In this document: positions 11,301 through 23,820 of the stretch, in pieces | Layout: every line of letters begins with the position of its first letter | Numbering within the stretch: the first letter of the stretch is position 1 | Assembly: GCA_020746105.1 (NCBI GenBank) | Contig: CM036622.1 | Span: forward strand, 12,696,487 to 12,760,486 | Length of the DNA stretch: 64,000 nt | Source of the DNA: Trogon surrucura | Lineage: Eukaryota > Chordata > Aves > Trogoniformes > Trogonidae | Reading direction: 5' to 3' | Program-made: the position numbers and the translations under genes | Notes under the pieces: model-generated | Databases searched by the model: none | Told to the model about the DNA's origin: nothing | What the model saw: only the letters and a program-made list of their open reading frames with translations

Positions 11301-14300
11301 TCAACAGGAACCTTAACACCGCTTTGAAGGGGAATTTGATAAATGCCCAATGCAAAGCTCACCAGTGAGAAATGAAATGTGGCGGCCAGATTTTTTTTCG
11401 GAACAAATGAATGCCACAAAGTGCGATGCAGAAGCACAAGACGATAAGGACTCAGAAAGATCAATACACCAAAAGGTTGAGAAAGCAACCCTGCACCCTA
11501 CTCTTAAAAATGTCCTTCTGCCGACTGGCAACAAACTAGGGGAGCAAGTAGGGGTCAGAAGTGAGCAACACTATCCCAAACCTAGCAGATATTCCTATTG
11601 TATCATGCCTTATGCTCTTGATCAATACACGCACACACAGAATCTTGGCAAAAGACTGAGCATTTGAATCCGATAAATTACTTCCACATTTAATCATCTA
11701 AGACTGAGCTTTATTTATTAGTGGGTGCAAAACTTCTGGCAATTTCAGGTGGCTGCTTATGTCATTGTCTTCTGAAAACGCTGTTAAACACTGATACGTT
11801 ATCACTATGGAGTCTGACAAAACATTTGTTGTGTGGAACGAGACTCAAAAGCCATGAATTTTAACCAAATTTGGATGTAAGAGGACATTTTTAACAATTG
11901 AATTAGAATGTTTTCTCCAATCTGTTGGGCTGGTTCCACAGCTCAGCTCTTACCAAGTTCTCTTCTTGCTGTTTGACTTTTCAGATTCCCAGAGAAGAGC
12001 TGCACAAACAACAGACTCCTGGGGCTCATGAGTGAACACTCAAATCAAAGAAATTGTTTTAGAATAAACTGAAATGAAACATATTAATTTTTGACACAGA
12101 AATTCATAGCTGTAATGTTTTGTCTTTGGCCAAACAGACTGTTACTGTTTTGGTCAGCCTGACATGAAATGTTTGTTTGGGGAGTGCAGGACCTGCTAGG
12201 CTCTCAAAATGTTCTTCAGGTATAAAAATGAAATTATTTTTTCAATATAACAAATAGGTTTTAGGAGAAAATTCTGACATTAAACATCTAGATTTTTTTT
12301 CAGCCAGCTTAAAAAGATGATTCTATAAAATGACAAATTCAAAGATAATTTTCTTTGCTTTGAATCTGTATTTTTGGTCATATTTGACCAAAAAATACAA
12401 AACCATCACCAAGATTCACCCTTGAGCAAGCTCCCCAAACAGAATTTAAGTCAAAGGGATCCATCCTCAATGATGGGAGAAAAAACTACTTTCTTACTTC
12501 AGTTATTTGCTTCCATTTTAGTAACAGACTACTTTAATAAATTTTCAAGCTAAATTAAGCCTGAGTAATTCAGAAGTTCTACTGTGTAGTGAAGCAATGC
12601 TGTAACTGACAGATCAGTCTCCATTTAAATTAGCTCTTGGGAGGATTAGCTATGTGGGGATTAAATCCTTTCATATCTGACCCAAATCCCCCAAAATTAA
12701 TATTAGATACCTCAGTCAGCTGGTTTTAAAATGTACTTTGATCACCTGGGAACTTTTCTCTACTTATGACTGATAGGATTGCTGTGTTAAAAACAAACTC
12801 ATTGCTCTTCTCTGACCTGACCCTGAAAACATGACATGAGCCTTGCACCTCCACACAAATCAAGAGACTCATGTTGTAAATCCATACAAGCACATATTCC
12901 ATATTATCTACAAATGAATTCTTATTACCTTTCTTTTTCCTGGATTTATTTGGAAGCCAAAATACAGGTTTCATATTAAAAAAAAACAAAAAAAAAAGAC
13001 TAAAGTAAGAATATTCCAGGGTGGTCCTAATCTTCTCATCTTGAATTTATTTTTTATATGTCAGGGATGGAACATACGCGCAGAGTGGAATGTCAGACAG
13101 GCACAGTATTAGGAACAGACAAAGTAACATAAAGCAAGCAACCGTCATGTAACTAATTTACTATGTGTTAAACTGGATCAGATTCCTACAAATTTAATGT
13201 TAAACACTTACGTATGGCAGTATATTTTTATGGAACAGGGTTAAGAAATGATGTAAATTTCCAAGTATAAGATTTTGGCTAATCAAAATCTTTTGGAAAG
13301 TTAGCCGTTTTCATTTTGAATGAACATTCCGTATTACCACTTTGTCTCCAGAAAAGATCATATCTTCATAGGGATGCCTTGAAAATACAATGGACAATGT
13401 ATTTTCCTGAATCAAGGGATTTTCCTGCAACACCATCCTCCCCATTTATTTCCATATATTTTATGTGCAAGTCATGTAATTTTTTAGTAGGAACAGACCC
13501 TATGTATGTGAAATACAAACACTTAACCAAGTTCCCTTAACTTCTAACCTATTAGCAGCAAAAACCTGTCATAAGATCTTGCAGTAGAGAAACATTTCTG
13601 TTTGAAAAGAATGCCAGAACCTGACAAGATGTGCAGATTTTTGGGGAGAAGAGGTTATAGTGGCATATAGGAGGTTATAACAGTAACCAAAGTTATAGGT
13701 GGACAGAGACCACATCATCACCCAGGTCTCTAATAATGTGTTTGAAGATGGAGAAAAAACATGGTACGGCACAGCTCTAGCTCTGCTGTTTCCTCCTGCC
13801 TTCACGTGACTCAGACCTCAGCTGTAATTCCGGATCTTGTCTATTCCATCCAGAAGAACTGGAGGTGGGCTCAGACATCATCAGAATAACTCCCTCTATG
13901 TAAAAACACATTCAAGGTCTTATTTCTTACACACAGGAAGCCTTGAACCACCCCACTCCACAGATGTAAACATCCTTCAGCCTGCTTTTGGATCACATGC
14001 CTCCAGATCCAAGCCCTCCAAGTCAGGAGTGACACAGATGGATGTGCATAACTCACCTTTTCGTGAGATTTTCCTCTGACCTGGCTGTGCAGAACAGCAC
14101 CCCTGCAGAGGTGTGAGGATGGTGCTGCTCCTGCCCCGCTCCCAGCTCGCCAAAGGCCACGTATCCATCTGCATGATGGATCCACCCCACATCTATTCTA
14201 CCTCTCAAGGTTTTCTCAGGGGAAGTGAAAATCTGTCTTTTAGCAAGAGGTGTTTATTTTCCGTTTGTCCACCTGTCCCTTTTCTTACATCTATGGGCAC

Positions 14301-15551
14301 AGTCCCACCCCCATGTTTTAAGTCTGGCCTAGCTTTTTCATTGATTGCATGAGTGGACTCCCCCATGGGCTTTAGTTGCCAAATGGCAACTGATCTTAAA
14401 CCATTCGTATATAAAAAAATCTAATTGAGAGAAAACATGAATTGGGGAACCAACTCTGAACCACTGGGCTCACATAAGATAACTAATAAACATTGTATTT
14501 CTGTGCTAGGATCTTCAGCATTACTTTTGTCCAAATAAAAGCAAATTATGGCACCCTGTAGTTGGCAGAAAAATCCAAAAATCCTTCATAATGTCCCTAT
14601 GATGCACAGCTGAGATGGCAGAATGGGCAAAGGAAGTAACTCAGAATTGGTACCGTCACACTTGTAGTAAGACGCAAATGAAACTACCATCTCTTTGAGG
14701 TGCCATCACACATACCTTTTAAGCACCCTGCAAAGCCCATCATCAGCAACAAGAACAACGCAAATGCTGCTCTTCGAGCTGGAAATATTTTCTGTTTGAA
14801 AGGTCTCACCTGGCTAGTCCAGTCTGATGTACGGGAAGAGAGGGGCAGCACAGCTTTCTGGAAGCAGGCAGCGCTCCTGGAAACAAAACAAGGAATGTTT
14901 CTTTGTTTTGGAGGAAGAGGAGGAGGGATGGTAGAAAGAAGGTGGCTCTAAAAAGAACCATATGAGAGGGAAGGAAGGAATAATTTATTTTGCTTTACCA
15001 TTTAATTAGAAAAGTATGTTACAGAACATTTAGACTACGAAAAGGGCCGTGTCTCTAGGACTGCCTGTTTTGACTTGTAGGATGCTCTTGAGCATGAAGA
15101 ATGTACTACAGGCAAAAGACGCAGTGATTTAGTCACATCCACCACGTGACATGTACCAAAATGTCTGAGCATGTAGGACAGCCAGATACTTTGTCCATAA
15201 AGCCACACTGATGGGCAGAGACCACCTGAGAGGGAGTTGCACTGACAGCTTGTTCATACAAGCCCAGCAACTGGAAAAATGGAGGCAGGTGGATGCACAG
15301 GGGAAAGCTTCTGTTGTGCAGCAGATGATTTCAGCCTGCTTCGATGGAGGTTTCTTCCAGCTTACAATCAGGGAGGCCAGACTGAAGGGATACAGATCAG
15401 TTCAGGAGTTCATAGTCCTGTTGACAAATTTTTCTACTGGGGAAATATCAGGGTGTGTTTGCTTGCACTTTGGGATATCTTCACTCCCTCATGCTCTGGT
15501 GATTCCTGTCCTGTAAATGTTTTTATTGTTGCTGGTTAATAAGTTCACTTT
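8377..15551. other. Non-coding single-copy sequence
   Basis: No gene or repeat family is recognised. Minor features are a purine-rich stretch near 10581-10608, A runs at about 12979-13000 and a perfect short inverted repeat at 14374-14391 (8-bp arms, 2-bp centre). The open frames (up to 114 codons) show no domain. Confidence 0.6.
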
Positions 15552-15611
15552 AGCCTGGCAACTTATCTGCTAATGCAGTCTGAGCAGCAGATAGTTGATA
15601 TTTACCAGGCT
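15552..15611. other. miRNA-precursor-like imperfect hairpin
   Basis: AGCCTGGCAACTTATCTGCT at 15552-15571 can pair with 15586-15611. A 12-bp distal stem carries one bulge, followed by an internal loop and a 7-bp basal stem (AGCCTGG with CCAGGCT). The terminal loop is about 14 nt. Length and asymmetry fit a pre-miRNA, but such folds are common by chance and I recognise no known miRNA seed. Confidence 0.2.
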
Positions 15612-18600
15612 GGAGTTAAAAATAATTCACACATTACATTTGAATGTTGAATCTGAGGTAACCAGTCAACACAAGAGCATAGTCCATAAGTAAGAACAGA
15701 TGCAAAATTAATCAGATACATTTTTTTTCTGTTTCTTTCTCTGTGATTTTTCTATTTTTTCTGCTAAACTTTGAATCTTCCCATCTTTTTTCCCTGCTGC
15801 AGAGAATCACACCTGCATGTCAAGCTCACAGGCAAAACTGCCTTTGGTGGTCTTTCTGCTGATAAACACAGTCAAGCCCTCATCCATACTTGCAATCCCA
15901 GAAGTTGCCGTAATGACAATGTTATGTGCGACCAGAGCAGTGCCAGGAGGCTCAGGCTGCAGCGTGACTGGAACAGAATGTCTCTGAGCAGCCGCTGCCC
16001 AGAAAGCCGGGAGCACATACCATGAAAAGTAGTGCCCCGTGCCTCTTGGTATCTTTGCTTCTCTTGCAAAAGGAGGATTTTTGTCTGACCTACCATGACA
16101 GATCCTGTGACTTGTTTTATGTTTTTGTGTTTTCTTAACTGCCTTGTCACACAGCAATACTAACTGCCAAGGGGGAAAGACCCAGAGATTTGTGTTAGCT
16201 GGACTGGATTAAAAATTCCTTCAAGCATGATGCTGCCCGAGTGCTCACAGCTGTGCTGCAAGGTGAATGTACCATAGCAAAGCAGCTAAAAATGGTCCCA
16301 GACATTCCCCACTCAAGTTCCCCAGACTAGGAGCTTTGGTCATCCGGTGTGGCTGCTGCAGAAGCAGCTCCAAGGGCTGAGTGGGGAGTCCTTACAGGGC
16401 AGCAGGGGTGAACAGTGTCCACCCTGCTCTCAAGAGGCCTCTCGCCCATAAAAAGGCCACCAGACTTGACACTGCACTCTGATTTCTGCTGACTCATGAT
16501 ATCAGAGAGCCTGGACTCTACAACTGGGAGTCCGACAGCCACTGATGGGGTTCCTACATCCATCGCTCTCCTTGCTGTGCTGCTTTTGTTAGGAAGCATT
16601 TTGGGGTTTGAGGGGCAGCCTATGAATAGGTTTTGTTCTTTGCCCTGTAAGGGCCATCGTAAAGGTCAGTGAGAGACATGCATTGTGGCGAGCTGACTGC
16701 ACTTATGTCCGGGCCTAATAGCACCCTGGGAGCAGGCCTGCCATTCGGACACCGCAAGACTAGGATTTCACAGTGGAAGGGCATAAATCAGCATTAGTTA
16801 CCTCGGAGATTGTAAATGAACTGTAAAATACATGATGTGCTTGGCTACTGAAGTAAGAGTACAAACATGCCACGATCCACACAACATAAATTTGGGGCAA
16901 TTGAACATAAGTGGGCAGTTACTAGCAACTGTGGAGGCAGAAAGCTTTTTAGGTCAACCTTAATTCTGGCAATCAAGAGCCGAGCTAGTGCCTGGGGCAG
17001 AAAACAGCAGCGGTGATGAATCTCCATAATGTCCATGTTTTTCAGTTGGTTGGCCACTCTAGTGTAGGTACCAGGAACAGATTCCCTGGTAGGGGCCAGG
17101 AGAAGACGTGCTCTGGGACACTCCAGGCCAGACCCTCCATGCTCACGGTGAAGGTGTGGTCACTGCCACTCTCTTCACGGAGAAACCTCTTCCCCTCACT
17201 CAGGCTCCTGGGAGTAGCCAAACATTTACAACATGTTTGCTGGTTCATGGTTCAGTTCCTGCTCTGACACACTAGTTAGTTGTTTATTGAGTATTGGATT
17301 TAATTCTTAAAAATTAGGTCAATACAAAAGAGGGATAGAAAAGCCAGGATTTATATGCCGTAATCCACCTTTTTAGAGGTCCCCCCCGCAATTACAAATA
17401 TCACATCTTATCTCACTTGATTTCACACTCCTCTCTCACCACTTTTTTTTCTGATCTCCCAGGAGCCAAGAGCAGAGCAGCCCCAGAAAAAACAGGGCAG
17501 CCCTGAGAAACGGCTCCCTGAAAAGGACATTGTGAGTCAGGAGGCTAAGAATCTCTGTAGGGGAATTGTACAGGCTGCACCTGGTGTTACCTTTCCCAAC
17601 TTTGGGCACAACTGATGACAACCATGCAAACCTGGTCAAGACCATGAGGGCCAAGGCGAGCAGCTCCTGCCATGTGCATTACTGTGGCAGGGCTCCTCAG
17701 GGAAAGCTTTGCCCCGACCCACAGTCCAACAACTCCACAGATCATTCCCTTCTCTCACTAATAGGCAGGGGCAAAAGAGGACAGGTTTCTTCTTATTGGG
17801 ACAATCAGTTAGTTAATAGAACTTCCTAGCTCAAAACAACAAAAGTAGGGAGGGTACCCACAGGAAGACTCCTTAGATCTATTGCTGTGCGTGCTCACTC
17901 ATCCTGGAGAGGTGTCAGTGACTGAAAGGTCCCAGCCCTCCCCAAAACACAGGCTGAGAGAAAAGAGGGAGCTAGTAGGGACCCAGGAGTGACATAAAAG
18001 GACACAGCTGGAAAGGTGGTGGAGCTATTAGCATCAAAGCTGCCTTGGCCCAGGTAGGACTAAAAAACTGTGTCTGTCACAGCAAGGAAGGGATAACTTT
18101 TGCCCTGGAGGGAAGCTTGTCTCTCCCTCGCGGCATTGTCACTGCACCTGCAGTGCCTTCAGGCACTGAAGGCTGTTTGATGTGGCACTTGGCTGGAGGG
18201 TCCAAAGATGTCCCTCTAACCCTCGAGTCTGGTACCAAATTCTCTGTCCTCAGCTAGGTTTCTGCAGTCCAGAAGAGTGGCTTGACCTACCCTTTATTTC
18301 TGTTCTGCAACCTGGACAGCCAAAATAGGCACTTCTAAGTGGGTGGCTTAAAGGGCGGCTGCTGTCATTAAGGACAGGATAGAGATGGCTCCACGATGTC
18401 CAAAGAGAGCTTCAGCAAGTGCTTGAAAGAATGTTTCCACTATTTTCTAGGACACATCCAAAAACACTCACTAGACATTAAAAATAATAAACATCTGTTA
18501 GATAATGAATCCCTGACTATGTTTTCTTGATAAACTAGATGATTTTTTGAGGACTTGTCAGTGACTGAAGGCAGATTCTTTTATGGTGGTGTCATTTGGT

Positions 18601-21390
18601 TTGTGCTTTTCTCTCTGTTACCTGGTTTTGCCTAAGATCCTTCTCTGTGAATGAGAGGAAAACAAATACCTAATTGCCCTTTCTGTGATCTTAAGGGAGA
18701 AATTCAAGTAACTGGTAAAGTAATAAATCCTTACTACAGATCATCACTCATTTTTCTCGTGAATATATTTAAGACTTTTACCATTGGTTGGAAGGGGAGA
18801 AAGCAATTTCTCTGCTTTGTTACCACAACAGATTGCAAAAAAAAAAAATATAAAAGATTCCCTCCCTCTATCCAGCTATTGCTCTAGCCCAAGTCTACGC
18901 AGTGGGACCATGAGTCACGTCACCAACAGCTCTGCAGAGTACAGAGCTATTTCTACATCCTAACAAAAGCAGTTCTGTAGCTCAGGATGACAAATTCATG
19001 AAACATCTGTGAAAGCTCATGAAACAACATGCCACTTTGGGACAACCAGACTTTCTTCTGAGGTCCCACATTTCAGTGAAAATCTGTGCTTCTCGATTTA
19101 TTGCTGCCAAAAATTATATTAAAAATATCATACCATAAAGAAATATGTTACTATAGCATAGTTTTGGGGTTTTTTAGGTTTTTTTAGCAACCTCAGAAGG
19201 GCAGTTGTAATATTTTAAGAAAACAGCAAGCCAGCAGCCAGGTATTAGCATTTTTCACACCGTGCAGGTGCTTCCTCGCATCCAAGCTTCTTACCCGTCT
19301 CTGCTGTTCCTTTCCCTCTCCATATAACCTGTGCAGCCCAGGGGCCAGAAGCTGCGTAGTTTCTGTATCTCTCCCTTTTCCATCCCAGAAACTGCTTCCA
19401 ACAAACTAAGACATCTACAAGGGTGTCTCCAAAGAAAGCAGGCTAACTTGGGTAGGGGTGAGGTGAGGAGAGAGAAAGACCTCTATGGCAGGACCTCAAA
19501 TAACTTAGCACAGGCACCTGTGTGCCCACTCGGAAGGGAAAATCTGTGCCTTTTGGAGACCAGAGAGGTTCTGCCTCTGGGATAAGTCAGCCTGGGAGAG
19601 GTCTGCAGATGTAGCAGTTTCCAAGGAGAAATCCCATCCTGTGAGTTTTAACATGGGAGGGGACAATCTGGCACAGGTTTAAAAAAAATCCCTTAAATCC
19701 CTTGGAACGTAGTTTTCCTTTCTGTTTTGTCACTTAAAAATATAGGTGTTGCTACTGCTCCGTCCATTGTTACACCAGGCTAATACTTTCCATCATACCC
19801 ACCCACCATTTCCAGTTGCTCGTAACTTTGTCAGACCTTCTACTCTTAAGGTCTGAAATCCTCCGTGCAGTTTCTCTGCCTGAGGTCGATTTGGAAATAT
19901 TCGTGAAGGGTAGAGGCTTTCCAGAAGAAAAAACTAGTGACAAATGCAGGTTTCCCCACCCACTCATACAAGATCACTGTGAAGGTTCAGAGAAGTTGAA
20001 ACTTGGAAGAAAGACAACAATGAAGTTAGAAAGGTGTGTCATGCCATCTTGTTGATGGTTCTTTTCTGATTCAGTTGATGTGGACTTGATGAGCAAGGTA
20101 CCAATGCCTGCCCCTCCTGCCTGCATGGTTGAGTTTATCCAGTTCTCACTCTGTCACTGAAGCAGAGCAGAGCTGATGGAAGCTCAAGCTCCTGCCACAG
20201 ATGTCAGGCGCTGGCAAGCCTGGTGCTGTTCAGACGGGACTGTGTGGGGTTCTCGTGCCATACAGGAGAGAGGCAACGTGGCACACACAGTGCCAAAATC
20301 TCTTTTGGGTTGATACAGTGCTGCAGTTTCCAAGTCACCATGCAGACACCTATCTGTGTTATTGCCACAACCCTGTCTGTAAAACTGGGGAGGATGCACA
20401 TCACGGTAATTTTATCAACTGTTGCTGTGGACATGACATGCTGATATTTTAAATTGCACTGATACTAACCCTGCCCCGGTTTTTCCCTGGTGCACAGTGG
20501 GATTACAGGCTTTTTGCATAGTGGGAACATTTGTGATCAGCTCCTGCAGATGACTGGCCTGCTGCATGACCTTCCAGGGCTGGCCCCCCTCCTGCGGAAA
20601 GGTGGATTGCCACTGACTGGGTGCACGTTGCAAAGCAAGCCACACAGCAGTAGGTATTCCTGAGCAGAGTTGCCACGCTCTCATTTCACAAATGAATTAG
20701 CAGATTATCTGTTAAGGGATTTAGCACCCATATTTTCCAAGCTTCACTGCTAACGTTTCTCACAGAAGTCAAGGATGGGATATGCTCTCCATACTTATTC
20801 AGTGGAAATAAACGGAAACTGTGGGCAGGGTCTAGTACAGTTTGGAAAAGGAACAGAAAGCACCAGGCAGCACCCCTCCACAGGCTCGTTCTTTGAGGAC
20901 CTCTCAGCAAAGTCACCAGAGCAGAAACAACTGAACAAATGCTGTCACTATAACATTTGCTGAATGGCTTTGACCTGGCAAAGGACCGTGTATGCCAGCA
21001 AAGGTGTCACCATCATGCAGCTGCAGCATTTCCACCAGGTTCCAGGAGATCTGTGGCTCCTGACATCCAATCTGCCTTCAGCCTAAGGAACAGACCCAAG
21101 AGATGAAGGCCCCCACCCTCTGCTGTGTTCGGGATGCTCTGTGCCAATGATACATAGAGGAGGCAGTGAGGCAGAAAAAAATGCTCAGCTAAAAGATGTT
21201 CTCAATGTTGCTTCTTCATGCATGTACATTTTGATATATCATTCATTTTTAAATACCATTTAAATAAGCACAGATTAAAAAAAAAAAATAAATCCCTTTC
21301 AAATGTGAATGCTCCAAACATCTAGGACTGTATGCTCCATTAACTTTCAAGGAAATAAAGGCATGAGTACCAATACTATTATTGAAAATG

Positions 21391-21411
21391 AGATCTAAGT
21401 CACTTAGATCT
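21391..21411. repeat. Perfect 10-bp inverted repeat around one base
   Basis: AGATCTAAGT and ACTTAGATCT are exact reverse complements flanking a single C. No protein-binding site is recognised, and it may be chance. Confidence 0.8.
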
Positions 21412-22493
21412 TAGAAATTCTCATGTACAGCTTTTAATGACATCCTTAAATCGTTAAAGCATGTACAAAAATAACATTATAAATGTGTATAAATATCTAA
21501 TTAATGGACACACATGTTCACATGTGTTTAATTTGACTTTTGCCTACTATCCTCTTCCTCTAGTTGTGGCTAGGACTGAGCTAAGATATTGATTAAGAAT
21601 TTCCTAATCCTCTTCTAAATTTCTTTTTAAGATAAATTCTCCTCTTTGCTTACACCTCAAAATTACAATAACACTTTCCATAGATAGGAAAAAATATGCA
21701 ATTTCAGTTATTTTCTAATGTTACCCAAGTATCATTTAAAAATCACTCTGAAAAAGTGTTATTAAAAAATTCACTTTCAAAATGAGGGTATCTTTTGGTA
21801 GGAAGAGGTCTGTTGAGAAAACTGTGCTGTTTAACATTCATATATGAAGATCTATAGTCATGAACTGCATTGATTTTAAAGGAACTGATGGGAGTGGTAG
21901 GCTTATACATATACATGTTAGGACATCCTGTCATATACAATTTTCCTGCCTCTCAGCACTCACTACAGATGCATTTTTGTCGTTTCTTTACCATTTGCTC
22001 CACACGGAAAAAAACCCCAAACCCAGTAATTCATTACACTACTTTTGAAGAGAATGAGTTTTAACATTTTTGAAGCAAGAAGATTTTTGTTCTGTATTTG
22101 ATCAGCACCAGTAGCACTACAATCCAGCTCAAAGACTCAGCCTTTATGTTGCAATTACATTACAAATAAGCGATAGGATAGACTAAAATACACTTGAGAA
22201 TTGAGATGCAGGTAATTGAATACCAAAGAAAAAATTCAAAGCCTTCTTCTGAATCAGTGTCGAATAGGCCATGCCACTGACTTATACTCCAAATATTACA
22301 CCTGCTTGTATATTACACAATCACCATACCAAGGAAATATTTCACTTTCAGTTTTTACTCCTGGGCCTTTGCTTGTTCCTGCATATTGCACTGATTCAAA
22401 AGACAATGATCTTGGCTAATTTGTGGAAGAAAATTAACATTCAAGCAAAAGCGTTCTAACATCCATCTACCGCTAACTTGCCAAAAGTATGGA

Positions 22494-22532
22494 CAAAAAG
22501 AAAAAAAGGAAATAAAAGAAAAAAAGAAAAGA
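22494..22532. repeat. A-rich low-complexity stretch
   Basis: Runs of A are broken only by single G, GG or T. The stretch is followed by further purine-rich sequence to about 22577. Confidence 0.8.
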
Positions 22533-23689
22533 GCTGACTTCAGTCCTGAGGAGGAAAAGAAGAACAAGAGAAAATGAAGTAGGAATAAAATACACTGAAT
22601 GCCTAAGCAGTAAATTGTTTTCTTGAACTTGTGTGGGAATCTGGGAAGCAAAGAATATAGGGAAAGATAAAAGCTCCTTGTTTATGGTTGCCTAAAGAAT
22701 AAAAAAAATCATCTATGCAACAGAAGAGGCCATGTGAAATATGAAAAATACATTACTATTCAGCAGTATGACCAACATACCCAAAGTATTTGTGGCATAA
22801 GTATTTTCCTCACTGTTTAAGCTGCAGCAAAACACATACGGATCTTCAAATAGAAAAGAGATTTCCCAAATCCACCTCTCTTACTTCTAGGACTTCAGTG
22901 AGAGCAAGAATTCTTTAACAGAGCCACGGAATGAGCCCACCTTCCCAGCACTGAATGCCTTTTGGAACCCTAACTTTGACCTTTACTATCTTTGCAGAAA
23001 TTATTCTACACACTAATTTTGCCTCTGTTGCTCTATTAAAAGTTCTTAGTTAAATTAAGGTGCTTTACAAAGTATTTAACACACTTGTATTATCCTATCC
23101 TTCACAGGGTCTTTAAGATCATCTCTGTGTCAAATAGGTCAAACTCAGGTTTCAGAAGGGGATGAGTCAGGGAGAAGAGGGACAAAACAAATTCTTTGTG
23201 GCAGAATGACCATAATTTGAATCATGACTTGGAAGACATTCATTTCAAGCACCACTTTGACAAACAAATCTCCCTGGATGACAGATCCTTCCCATAAGTG
23301 TACTATAACTAGTCAAAAGCACACCCACTTTGGGAGTATATAAATACTCTAAGACGGGTTACGAGCTACCCACATATTAACATCATATATAACAGTTGTC
23401 TCAAAACAAATGAGAATTTCAAATTACATTGGCTGGATCTTTTTATAGGTAGCTTTAGAGTGCTGGAGGTAAAACTTAAAGAGCAGACACTTCAGTAGAG
23501 AAGGCTGCTGTGTAGCATGATCTTTATCTTCCTTTCTTCTTTTTATTTTTTTTTAATAAGCAAAATTATTTAGATCATCACAACACACGATGCAAAGCAG
23601 AAAATCTGTTCATCCAGGGCTGTCATAGAGAAACCAGTGTCTGTGGTTTTCAAAAAACTCCCCAAAGGGAAGGGGAATACAGCACTCCC

Positions 23690-23820
23690 ACTCTGGAAGC
23701 AACAAGAGCATGAGAGTGGAGTGACTTCCCCAAAACCACAGGACAGTTTGGTGACAGAGATGGAAGCAGAATCCACATCTCTCTGTCATATTTAATGCTT
23801 TTGTCCTTACTCAGACAAGT
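23690..23820 (-). mobile_element. MIR/CORE-SINE-like relic (antisense)
   Basis: The + strand reads like the reverse complement of a MIR-type tRNA-derived SINE. In order it has a GTGACTTCCCCAAAACCACAGG block corresponding to the MIR word for 'AACTTGCCCAAGGTCACACAG', then GTGACAGAGATGG for 'GTGGCAGAGC', then AGAATCCACATCTC in the place of the B-box side of the SINE. The family is very old in amniotes, so partial matching is expected. The ends are approximate and the call rests on remembered consensus words. Confidence 0.45.

Larger units (their letters stand above)
15612..23689. other. Non-coding single-copy sequence with simple runs
   Basis: No exon is recognised. It holds pyrimidine-rich DNA at 15720-15770, an A run near 18838-18849, T/G-rich low complexity near 19160-19188, a palindrome at 21391-21411 and an A-rich stretch at 22494-22532. 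Confidence 0.6.
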
